Part shown: positions 48,445-55,497 of the stretch, in pieces
Layout: each line of letters begins with the position of its first letter
Numbering within the stretch: the stretch's first letter is position 1
Source of the DNA: Brevibacillus humidisoli
Lineage (GTDB): Bacteria; Bacillota; Bacilli; Brevibacillales; Brevibacillaceae
DNA: 64,000 nucleotides
Reading direction: 5' to 3'
NCBI RefSeq assembly: GCF_020923435.1
Contig: NZ_CP087263.1
Coordinates: 3,987,970 to 4,051,969, forward strand
Position numbers and translations under genes: made by a program
Notes under the pieces: generated by a model
Seen by the model: the letters and a program-made list of their open reading frames with translations, nothing else
Databases searched by the model: none
What the model was told of the DNA's origin: nothing

Positions 48445-48489
48445 AGAAAAAGTAGATCACTGCCTTCATGAACCGCAGTTGATCTGCTT
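48445..48489 (-). terminator. Terminator of the pseudouridine synthase gene
   Basis: Arms 48489-48475 and 48463-48450 pair with one bulge and one G-T; TTTTTC follows on the minus strand. Its plus-strand sequence (CAGAAAAAGTAGATCAC) closely copies the hairpin at the toxin gene end (43197-43212). Confidence 0.8.
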
Positions 48490-48516
48490 CCCCACTTTCC
48501 ACATTGATATACAGCA

Positions 48517-49479
48517 CTAGCTGCCATTCTCTAGATGCTCGTCGTACCCTGCCTTCGCCAGATAGGAACGCAGGTCCTCCGGCAGTGGCGCCAACACCTC
48601 TACCACCTCGTCGAACAGCGGATGAGGAAAGGATAACCGATAGGCATGAAGCGCCTGACGGAAAAAGCCGAATCCCTTCCCCCCATACAATCGGTCCCCG
48701 ATCAGCGGATGACCCAATCCGGAGAAATGAACGCGTATTTGATGCGTCTTTCCCGTCTCCAACCACGCTTTAACCAGTGTCGTATCGGTTCCTCTGACCA
48801 GCACCTCGTAGTGTGTGATCGCAGGATCACCTGCTTCACTCCACTTCCGCTTGGTCGGGTGCCGCCCGTCGCGGATGATCGCCGCCCGGATGGTCCCGCT
48901 GTTCTTCTCCACTCGCCCGGAAACGAGCGCTATGTATTCCCGGTGGAGTTTTCCTGCCCGAAGCACCCTGTCCGCCAATTGGTGGGCGTAGCTGCTCTTG
49001 GCTATCAACACAGCCCCCGAGGTCTCTTTGTCCAGCCGGTGGACGGGATGGGGAATAGCCACTGACGCCTCACCCGTCACCTGGAAGTGGGCTGCTAGTG
49101 CCTCTACCAACGTGGCGCGATCTGTCTCCCTTAGAGGATGCACCATCATGCCCGCAGGCTTGTTTGCCACCAGCAGATGGTCGTCTTCATAAAGAATCTC
49201 GACGGGGGGCGCTTTCGTCAAGATACGAGGATGCTCCGTCTCTGGCAGAGATGCTGCCCCCGTTCTTTCCCTGTCTGCGATCCGCACCGCTACCTTGTCG
49301 CCCTTCTTTACCGTTCGTTTCAGATAAGCATTTTTGCGATTGAGGCGAATTCCTTTACTGCGGGTTAACCGCTGTACCATGCGCCCGGAAACCGCCAGCT
49401 TCTCCCGTACGATTTGTTCCACTGTTTGTCCTTCGTCCTGCTCCGTCACTACGTATTCAAGCCATCCCTTGGCTGACAC
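48517..49479 (-). CDS. RluA-family RNA pseudouridine synthase
   Basis: 320 residues. An S4-like N-terminal domain (about 15-70, VQRLTRSKGIRLNRKNAY) precedes the catalytic domain, whose Asp lies in HPVHRLDKETSG. LETGKTHQIRVHF and PLIGDRLYG complete the family pattern. It turns uridine into pseudouridine in rRNA or tRNA; the target is not readable. GTG 49479 follows GGGGA. It resembles B. subtilis YhcT/YjbO proteins. Confidence 0.93.
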   Translation of the reverse strand: MSAKGWLEYVVTEQDEGQTVEQIVREKLAVSGRMVQRLTRSKGIRLNRKNAYLKRTVKKGDKVAVRIADRERTGAASLPETEHPRILTKAPPVEILYEDDHLLVANKPAGMMVHPLRETDRATLVEALAAHFQVTGEASVAIPHPVHRLDKETSGAVLIAKSSYAHQLADRVLRAGKLHREYIALVSGRVEKNSGTIRAAIIRDGRHPTKRKWSEAGDPAITHYEVLVRGTDTTLVKAWLETGKTHQIRVHFSGLGHPLIGDRLYGGKGFGFFRQALHAYRLSFPHPLFDEVVEVLAPLPEDLRSYLAKAGYDEHLENGS

Positions 49480-49559
49480 CTGTATCCCCGCCGTTCTGTA
49501 GGTTCTTATCCTTTGCTTATTGTAGCGAAACGAGGAGGGGACCGCCAGTTGACATCGGA

Positions 49560-49742
49560 TTACACGACTCTCGTCATGTACACCTGTTCATAGACAGCCT
49601 CTGGGGATGTTGGGGGCCAAGATGATGGAGTGTTCCCCAACTCCAGCAATTGGGTCGTATATCGTTCATCAAGCACATAAGCAAGGGTATACTTCCCTTG
49701 TGGCAGCAGCTGGCAGACAATGCTTTTGACGATTTTGTCCAT
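49560..49742 (-). CDS. 60-residue protein of unknown function
   Basis: MDKIVKSIVCQLLPQGKY begins a 60-residue frame with GGAGG 6 bases before ATG 49742. A good promoter and a palindrome over its -35 lie upstream, so it is likely a real gene. The sequence is a mix of beta and proline-rich parts with one Cys. No family recognised. The upstream frame extension runs through promoter and terminator and is rejected. Confidence 0.65.
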   Translation of the reverse strand: MDKIVKSIVCQLLPQGKYTLAYVLDERYTTQLLELGNTPSSWPPTSPEAVYEQVYMTRVV

Positions 49743-49779
49743 GGCTAACCTCCAACTTATTAAACTTATTTGTATATTA

Positions 49780-49821
49780 AGTATATAGCAAGGGATTTTC
49801 ATTTGTAAACATTGTTGTTTA
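49780..49821 (-). promoter_or_regulatory. Promoter with overlapping palindrome for the 60-residue gene
   Basis: TATACT (49785-49780), an 18-base spacer and TTTACA (49809-49804). TAAACATTGTTGTTTA (49806-49821), halves TAAACA and TGTTTA, overlaps the -35, where a repressor would act. Confidence 0.6.
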
Positions 49822-49839
49822 AAAAGTATTATATATAGA

Positions 49840-49871
49840 CAAAAAAAGACCAACACTCTCCTCTGTGTTGG
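49840..49871 (-). terminator. Terminator after the D-cysteine desulfhydrase-like gene
   Basis: CCAACAC (minus, 49871-49865) pairs with GTGTTGG (49856-49850) around 8 bases, then TCTTTTTTT. Confidence 0.85.
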
Positions 49872-49977
49872 GTAATTCTCGTAACCAGTATTGGTTGATT
49901 CGTATGGTGGTGCTGCAGTTGTGATTCCTGTTACCGTCCCTTGTTCTCGGCTTTCTGCATAAAGGAACGATCCTGCT

Positions 49978-50928
49978 CTACTCCAGTACAAACAGCCCCG
50001 GTGCTCCACCAGTGTGCCAAAAGAGTACGTTCGCCCCTGGTGAAATGATTCCGCTGCGGATGAAGTCCAGGCAGCCCGCCATTGTTTTTGCGGTGTAGAC
50101 GTGATCCAGCAGGATCGCTTCCGACTGGGCCAGCAGCCTTAGTGCCTCCATGCCTGTATCGGTAGGCACACCGTATCCTTTGCCGAGGTAGGCATCACTC
50201 ACCCGATATGCGGGACCGGATCGTTCTGCCGTCCTTCTTTGCTCTGCCAGTACATCCAACTCGGCCAGACACTGATCAATCCGCATGCGGATTTCCGTCT
50301 CTTTTAGCCAGGGGGAAATCCCGACGATCTCCGTCTGATCGCCGGCCAGGTCACGTCCGTAGATCAGCCCTGCCAGTGTTCCTCCGGATCCGGCAGCAGC
50401 AAATATCCACTCAAAGTGGACTCCCGCTTCCGCCGCCTGCCGCTTCATCTCACTGTATGCATCGACATAGCCGAGCGACCCGAGACCGTTCGATCCGCCC
50501 ACTCCGATCACATACGGCCGCTTTCCCGCTTGAGCCACTTGGTCGGCGTAATCTCTCAAAGCAGACTCCATCTCTTCTTGTGTGCGTGCCCCGCTAAACT
50601 TCATCTCGACGCCCATCAGGCTGTTGAGCAGATAGTTTCCCCGTCGGGCATCCGGCTCGCGGCCAGCCAGTACCAGGATCGGAGTGAGACCCATTTGTAT
50701 GGACATCGCAGCGGTTGCCCGTGCGTGGTTGGAATTAGGACCGCCTGTGGTGAGAACCGTATCTGCCCCCTTCTGTTTCGCATCTGCCAACAGATAGGCC
50801 AGTTTTCGCCTTTTGTTTCCGGCGGTCAGGATGTCACCGTTCAGATCGTCCCGCTTGATCCAGATCTGCCGCCCCAATGTCTCGCTGAGACGCGGCAAAA
50901 ACTGCAGCGGTGTCTTGATCGTCGCCAT
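49978..50928 (-). CDS. D-cysteine desulfhydrase / ACC deaminase family enzyme
   Basis: 316 residues, PLP fold type II. The cofactor lysine is K39 in TAGNKRRKL; TTGGPNSNHARATA and GSGGTLAGL bind substrate and phosphate. Relatives break D-cysteine to pyruvate, ammonia and sulfide, or act on 1-aminocyclopropane carboxylate. D-cysteine desulfhydrase is the likelier of the two, since ACC deaminase is narrower in spread, but this is not proved. GGGGG precedes ATG 50928. It follows the M29 peptidase by 41 bases. Confidence 0.85.
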   Translation of the reverse strand: MATIKTPLQFLPRLSETLGRQIWIKRDDLNGDILTAGNKRRKLAYLLADAKQKGADTVLTTGGPNSNHARATAAMSIQMGLTPILVLAGREPDARRGNYLLNSLMGVEMKFSGARTQEEMESALRDYADQVAQAGKRPYVIGVGGSNGLGSLGYVDAYSEMKRQAAEAGVHFEWIFAAAGSGGTLAGLIYGRDLAGDQTEIVGISPWLKETEIRMRIDQCLAELDVLAEQRRTAERSGPAYRVSDAYLGKGYGVPTDTGMEALRLLAQSEAILLDHVYTAKTMAGCLDFIRSGIISPGANVLFWHTGGAPGLFVLE

Positions 50929-50969
50929 CGTGTTACCCCCTTGTCACATCGATGCGTCTTTTCAAGTTT

Positions 50970-52082
50970 TCAGGTTTTCAGGTTTTCCGGATTGAGGCCA
51001 AGCAGAGCCTCGTGCACAAACAGACCGTCCTTGCGAATCAACACATCGTCAAACCAGATCTCGCCACCACCGTATTCCGGACGTTGAATGTTGACCATAT
51101 CCCAGTGAACCACGCTGCGGTTTCCGTTGTCTGCTTCCAGATAAGCCTGCCCTGGCGTGAAGTGGAAGCTGCCGGCGATTTTTTCGTCAAATAAGATGTC
51201 GTTCATCGGGTGCAGGATGTAAGGATTGACCCCGATTGCGAATTCGCCAATGTAGCGAGCTCCTTCGTCCAAATCCAGGATTTCGTTTAATCGGCTCGTA
51301 TTGTTGGCCGAAGCTTCCACAATCTTGCCGTTTTCAAAGCGCAGCCTGATATGGTCAAACCGCGTATTCATGTACTGGGTAGTCGTCCGGAAGCTAATCG
51401 TGCCGTTAACCGAATCGCGCACCGGTGCGGTAAAGATTTCTCCATCCGGAACATTGTATTCACCCGCGCAGATAATGTTAGGGATGCCTTTGATCGAAAA
51501 GGTCAGCTCGGTACCTGGACCGACGATCCGCACCTGATCTGTCTGATCCATCAATTCTTTTAGCGGGGAAAAGGCTTCCTTCATCTTTTTGTAGTCTAGG
51601 GTGCAGACATCGAAGTAAAAATCTTCAAAAGCCTCCGTCGACATGTTGGCGCTCTGTGCTTTAGCGGGACCCGGATAGTTGAGCAGTACCCATCTCCGGT
51701 GATTGGTCAACAAGTCATTGACCGGCTTCATCACGTTTTGCTGCATGCGCCGCCGCTCAACCGGCACGTCGGCCATTTCACTGTCGTTGTTCATGCCGTT
51801 GATCACGATGAACGCATCCGTTCCTCGGACAATCGGCTCCTCCCACTGCTTGATTGTTTCTGCCCGCTCCTCTGTCGTGCCCATCAGCAGTTCGCGCTGA
51901 ATCTCGGGATTGATTATCCGCACATGCGGGTAAGCCCCTCTGGCGTATGCTTGTTTTATCAATTCCTTGGCCAGTTCCACTCCTCCGCCTCGCAGTTCAA
52001 TCATGAGATGCTCCCGTTCCTGTATGCGGACGGAGTGGTCGAGCAGGATTTCAGCCAGCTTGCTCATTCGTGGATCTACCAT
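50970..52082 (-). CDS. M29-family aminopeptidase (AmpS/AmpT-like)
   Basis: 370 residues in the M29 family. The metal-site pattern is present: EGELG-type ligands are replaced by the family's SANNTSRLNEIL, GEFAIGVNPYI and HWDM segments. Such enzymes are cytosolic metallo-aminopeptidases that trim N-terminal residues from peptides. AAAGGGGTAG precedes ATG 52082. The gene end and following bases contain three close copies of an 8-base CTGAAAAC unit, a likely slippage site. Confidence 0.92.
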   Translation of the reverse strand: MVDPRMSKLAEILLDHSVRIQEREHLMIELRGGGVELAKELIKQAYARGAYPHVRIINPEIQRELLMGTTEERAETIKQWEEPIVRGTDAFIVINGMNNDSEMADVPVERRRMQQNVMKPVNDLLTNHRRWVLLNYPGPAKAQSANMSTEAFEDFYFDVCTLDYKKMKEAFSPLKELMDQTDQVRIVGPGTELTFSIKGIPNIICAGEYNVPDGEIFTAPVRDSVNGTISFRTTTQYMNTRFDHIRLRFENGKIVEASANNTSRLNEILDLDEGARYIGEFAIGVNPYILHPMNDILFDEKIAGSFHFTPGQAYLEADNGNRSVVHWDMVNIQRPEYGGGEIWFDDVLIRKDGLFVHEALLGLNPENLKT

Positions 52083-52119
52083 CTATTCTACCCCTTTACC
52101 ATAACCTTCCATATCCTTG

Positions 52120-53223
52120 TCATTGTAACACATCGAGCTGCCCCCTTGATATCCCACCATAAATTTTTTGGTCGGTAAAAGTTGCTTTCAAAAAATGAAT
52201 CGTCGCCGCTTCCGCTGCTTCCAGCGAGGTGGCATCGATCTCGGTAAAGGGACCGGTATAAGTGTTCCGTTTATTCTGGTAGCGCGGATCATAGTAGTAT
52301 AGCAACAAAGAAGTGATCGCCTGTCGGTAATCCTCCCGCTTGATCGCCTCTGCCAGCAGACGGGACTGTTCTGTCGGAATCTTGCCGGCGATCGTTCGGT
52401 AGGCCTGCAGAATGCTTTCGCGGAAATCACTGCGGTGGGCATACGGAGCGACATAATCGGCATACAATCGCTCAACACGCACGTCGAGCGGCGCACGGAG
52501 AAAAAGATGATAGGCTGTCTGTTTTGCCTCCATCAAGAAGGGAGGGAGGAGGGCATTGCCGATCCGTCTGCTCTCTGCTTCCATCAGGAAAAAGGGAGCG
52601 TCTGGATACTGGCGCAGGGTCTCAAACAGACGAGCGTCAAACATCTTCTGGTTGGCTGGTTTGCCATACCCGATGTGACCGAAGACCGAACCGCGATGGC
52701 CCGCCATCCGTTCAAGGTCAAGCACAGGCAGACCGCGCTCTTCCAATCGTCTGAGCAGTTCCGTTTTGCCCACCCCCGTCAAACCGTGCAGCAGCACCAC
52801 CGGAGCATGTAGTTGGTACGGCTCAAACGTATGCACGACGTGTTTGCGGTAGGCCCGGTATCCACCGATCAGGCGCTGCACAGGCAGACCGGAAAAGCTG
52901 GCAAATGTGGCCATCGCCTTGCTGCGCATGCCGCCCCGCCAGCAAAAAATGGTCGGGACTTCACTTGTTTCTTCTGCCCGCTCCCGGATCGCCCGCATCA
53001 ATCTCTCCATCTTGGGCGCCACAATCTGCATGCCTAGCCACTGTGCCGCTGCTTGTCCCTCCTGCTTGTAAGTGATTCCCACCTGGGCGCGCTCCTCATC
53101 GCTGAACAGCGGAACGTTGCAGGCACCTGGAATCGTATCACGCGCATATTCCGCAGGGGATCGCACGTCGATCAGGTTGCCGCATCCCTTGTGCAGCAGT
53201 TCCTCTATGCTGATCTCTTTCAC
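52120..53223 (-). CDS. mnmH: tRNA 2-selenouridine synthase
   Basis: 367 residues. The rhodanese domain (1-130) has catalytic Cys94 in FCWRGGMRSKAM; the second part has a P-loop GLTGVGKT (147-154). MnmH (SelU, YbbB) geranylates 2-thiouridine at the wobble position of some tRNAs and replaces sulfur with selenium. Selenophosphate comes from SelD, encoded divergently 96 bases away. GTG 53223 follows AAAAGGTGATG. No selA or selB is in view. Confidence 0.95.
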   Translation of the reverse strand: MKEISIEELLHKGCGNLIDVRSPAEYARDTIPGACNVPLFSDEERAQVGITYKQEGQAAAQWLGMQIVAPKMERLMRAIRERAEETSEVPTIFCWRGGMRSKAMATFASFSGLPVQRLIGGYRAYRKHVVHTFEPYQLHAPVVLLHGLTGVGKTELLRRLEERGLPVLDLERMAGHRGSVFGHIGYGKPANQKMFDARLFETLRQYPDAPFFLMEAESRRIGNALLPPFLMEAKQTAYHLFLRAPLDVRVERLYADYVAPYAHRSDFRESILQAYRTIAGKIPTEQSRLLAEAIKREDYRQAITSLLLYYYDPRYQNKRNTYTGPFTEIDATSLEAAEAATIHFLKATFTDQKIYGGISRGQLDVLQ

Positions 53224-53319
53224 GACAACATCACCTTTTATTTGATAAGATAAATCCGTATTTACTTTGCTTTATTGTAGCATGATTCCATGTTCATTCC
53301 ATAAAGGAGGTCATAGCAG

Positions 53320-54369
53320 ATGGTTAGCCCGATCAAACTGACGTCTTACACGACGAAAGGAGGGTGCGGCTGCAAGATCAGCCCTGATGCCCTCTCATCC
53401 GTACTGAAGGATGCCAAACGGCCGGGTCAAAACGATCCGCGATTGCTGGTTGGACTGGAGACATCCGATGATGCCGGCGTCTACCAATTGACCGATGACA
53501 TCGCGCTTGTCCAAACGTTGGACTTTTTTACGCCGATTGTCGATGATCCGTACTGGTTCGGCCAGATTGCGGCGGCAAACGCACTAAGCGATGTGTTTGC
53601 GATGGGCGGGCAGCCGATTACGGCCCTTAACATCGTCGGCTTCCCGATCAGCAAGCTGGACCCGGCTGTATTGGGCGAGATCCTGCGGGGTGCAGCGGAC
53701 AAAGTGGAGGAGGCGGGCGCGGCTCTCGTGGGTGGGCACTCGATCGACGATCCCGAGCCAAAGTTCGGTCTGTCGGTGACCGGAACGGTTCACCCGCGGA
53801 ACGTTCTCACCAACGCGGGAGCCAAACCCGGCGATGCGCTGATCCTAACCAAGCCGATCGGCGTCGGCATTCAGACGACAGCGATCAAACGGGATGCCCT
53901 CTCCCCTCAAATGACAGAGACGGTGATGAAGCTGATGGCCACGCTGAACAAGCAGGCAGCTGCCTGCATGAAAGCTTTTTCTGTCCATGCCTGCACCGAT
54001 GTGACTGGTTTTGGACTGCTGGGACACGCACTGGAGATGGCGGAGGGAAGCAAGGTAGGGATTCGCATACGGCAGGCGGACGTACCGGTTCTGGAGGGGA
54101 CGCGCCAACTGGCGGAGGTGGGAATCGTTCCCGGCGGCAGCAAATCCAACTACCGCTGGGTTCAGGACCGCGTGAGCTTCTCCGAGGCGCTGGATGAGCT
54201 TGACCGCCTGATCCTCTGTGATGCCGTAACGTCAGGGGGACTGTTGATCAGTGTGCGAGGCGAGGAGGCTGACGCGCTGCTCCACTCCCTGCACGAGCAT
54301 GGGGTTGATGGGGCGCGGAAGATCGCCGATGTGGTTGACGAGCATCCTGGGAAGATCGTGGTAGTATAG
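53320..54369 (+). CDS. selD: Selenide, water dikinase (selenophosphate synthase)
   Basis: 349 residues with the AIR-synthase-like fold. The active site GGCGCKISP holds Cys16 and Lys19, so this is the cysteine form, not the selenocysteine form. VQTLDFFTPIVDDPYWFG and GGHSIDDPEPK bind ATP and metals. It makes selenophosphate from selenide and ATP for MnmH. AAAGGAGGTC precedes ATG 53320. The divergent mnmH partner suggests that tRNA selenation is its main role here. Confidence 0.96.
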   Translation: MVSPIKLTSYTTKGGCGCKISPDALSSVLKDAKRPGQNDPRLLVGLETSDDAGVYQLTDDIALVQTLDFFTPIVDDPYWFGQIAAANALSDVFAMGGQPITALNIVGFPISKLDPAVLGEILRGAADKVEEAGAALVGGHSIDDPEPKFGLSVTGTVHPRNVLTNAGAKPGDALILTKPIGVGIQTTAIKRDALSPQMTETVMKLMATLNKQAAACMKAFSVHACTDVTGFGLLGHALEMAEGSKVGIRIRQADVPVLEGTRQLAEVGIVPGGSKSNYRWVQDRVSFSEALDELDRLILCDAVTSGGLLISVRGEEADALLHSLHEHGVDGARKIADVVDEHPGKIVVV

Positions 54370-54391
54370 GACATGTTCTGCCTCACTTGTT

Positions 54392-54418
54392 GACTGCCCG
54401 CCGGGGATGCGGGCAGTC
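54392..54418. terminator. Hairpin after selD
   Basis: GACTGCCCGC and GCGGGCAGTC pair perfectly over 10 bp with a 7-base loop. Only short T stretches follow on either strand. It lies between convergent selD and the CMD gene. Confidence 0.6.
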
Positions 54419-54506
54419 GTCCTGTCTGTTGGCATGACAGTTGGCGTCGCATTAGCATAGCAACAGTCATAAGATTGGCATAGCGGTCGTGATGACAGTG
54501 ACCGTT

Positions 54507-54866
54507 TCACCCTGCCTGGATCACTTCCAACTCTTGTAGCATCTCAAAGGCAAAACGAGCATTGGGATAGGTGATCGACCCGCCGGCGATCACACCGATC
54601 TTGATCGCCTCGATGATCGCGCTTTTGTTGGCGCCCGCTTTCAGACACCCTTTGAGGTGATACAAAATGCATTCGTTGCATTTGGTTGTGACTGAGATGG
54701 CCAATCCCATCAGTTCTTTGTGTTTTTTGTCAATCGCCCCCTCTTCGTACACCTTGTCGTCCAACGCTCCGAATTGTTGGAAGAAGTCATCGTTGTCGGC
54801 CATGACGGCATTCCACTCTCTGTGATATTGAGTCATTTGGTCTGATTTCAATGGTTCCGATTTCAT
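54507..54866 (-). CDS. Carboxymuconolactone decarboxylase (AhpD-like) family protein
   Basis: 119 residues. The redox-type motif KCNECILYH has Cys63, Cys66 and His70, as in AhpD-like alkylhydroperoxidases. The helical core is complete. Members act as peroxidases or in other thiol chemistry; the real substrate is unknown. AAGGGTGGG precedes ATG 54866. It faces selD and stands alone. Confidence 0.88.
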   Translation of the reverse strand: MKSEPLKSDQMTQYHREWNAVMADNDDFFQQFGALDDKVYEEGAIDKKHKELMGLAISVTTKCNECILYHLKGCLKAGANKSAIIEAIKIGVIAGGSITYPNARFAFEMLQELEVIQAG

Positions 54867-55041
54867 TCGATACCCACCCTTGCAGCTTTCTTGGTCAAAC
54901 GCTCATTTTTTCTTTCACCATCTGACGTGACAAAACCTCTTCATCCGCTTTATAGTGGCAAAACTTCTCGATCACTTCACAAAGTCCTGCATATTCCACC
55001 TAACAGTCATCCGGTAAATCGTTTTTGTTCGAAAAAAATTC
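54867..55041. other. Upstream part of a gene-free stretch
   Basis: Nothing gene-like seen between the CMD start and the MFS leader promoter. The gene-free stretch to 55497 is about 630 bases; its second part is the MFS leader described below. Confidence 0.6.
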
Positions 55042-55069
55042 TTGCATTTTCCTATTTTTCTGGCATAAT
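55042..55069 (+). promoter_or_regulatory. Promoter of the MFS leader
   Basis: TTGCAT (55042-55047) and CATAAT (55064-55069) with a 16-base spacer and extended TGG before the -10. The RNA would start near 55076, about 420 bases before the MFS start. Confidence 0.6.
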
Positions 55070-55115
55070 CTATGGATATCACTTGTTAACATGTCATGTA
55101 ACGGGAGTGTGACTT

Positions 55116-55145
55116 ATGCGTCCAACTGGAGTTTCGATGATGTGA
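55116..55145 (+). CDS. Nine-codon leader ORF of the MFS gene
   Basis: ATG with GGGAG 8 bases upstream encodes MRPTGVSMM and stops at TGA 55143-55145. The stop overlaps the 5' arm of a hairpin. Leader peptides of this sort control antibiotic-efflux and resistance genes by ribosome stalling; that role is inferred here. Confidence 0.45.
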   Translation: MRPTGVSMM

Positions 55146-55176
55146 CGGGCCCTTCGGGGGGTACCGTCCGTCCCCC
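55144..55176 (+). promoter_or_regulatory. Two mutually exclusive hairpins at the leader ORF stop
   Basis: Hairpin 1 pairs GACGG (55144-55148) with CCGTC (55164-55168), with an inner CCC-TTCG-GGG. Hairpin 2 pairs the G run (55156-55161) with CCCCC (55172-55176). They share bases, so only one can form; a ribosome on the leader ORF would block hairpin 1. Confidence 0.5.
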
Positions 55177-55250
55177 TGAAAAACCGTTCATATCTGAGAA
55201 GCTGCAGGATGCTGGGTCCGCTTCCGTTTCCATATGCTGCGTATTGTGGA

Positions 55251-55306
55251 GACGAAAGGTGTCTTTCCGTTCCCTTTAGCGGGGAAGGGTGTGCTTTCGT
55301 CTTTTT
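55251..55306 (+). terminator. First intrinsic terminator in the MFS leader
   Basis: GACGAAAG (55251-55258) pairs with CTTTCGTC (55294-55301), with a TTCCC/GGGAA inner stem, then TTTTT. The bases GGGGAA at 55281 could instead pair with TTCCCC just downstream (near 55309-55315) and open the terminator. Confidence 0.7.
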
Positions 55307-55385
55307 CATTCCCCACACATGTCATCAGTCCTTCTATCGTATGTCCCGAAGGCCGAGAATGCAAAACAGCGTACGTCGCAATTGG

Positions 55386-55441
55386 AAACAGCGTAAGCGC
55401 AGGAGTCCACCTCCCTTCGTTTACGCTGTTTGTTTTTTGTT
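55386..55441 (+). terminator. Second intrinsic terminator in the MFS leader
   Basis: AAACAGCGTAAGCG (55386-55399) pairs with CGTTTACGCTGTTT (55418-55431), 14 bp with one G-T, then GTTTTTTGTT. It ends only 57 bases before the MFS start. A second copy of the 5' arm, AAAACAGCGTACG (55363-55375), could compete for the 3' arm. Confidence 0.85.
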
Positions 55442-55497
55442 AGGCGGATGGCCCGTACCTGCAGATGTTGTATGGAAAACTGATGGGAGGTACCGCC

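Noticed and set aside
48341-48766. N-terminal extension of the RND-operon TetR
   Set aside because: It reads through the promoter, both operators and a terminator into the pseudouridine synthase gene; the downstream ATG has a ribosome site.
49743-50009. N-terminal extension of the 60-residue protein
   Set aside because: It reads through a terminator and promoter and into the neighbouring enzyme gene.
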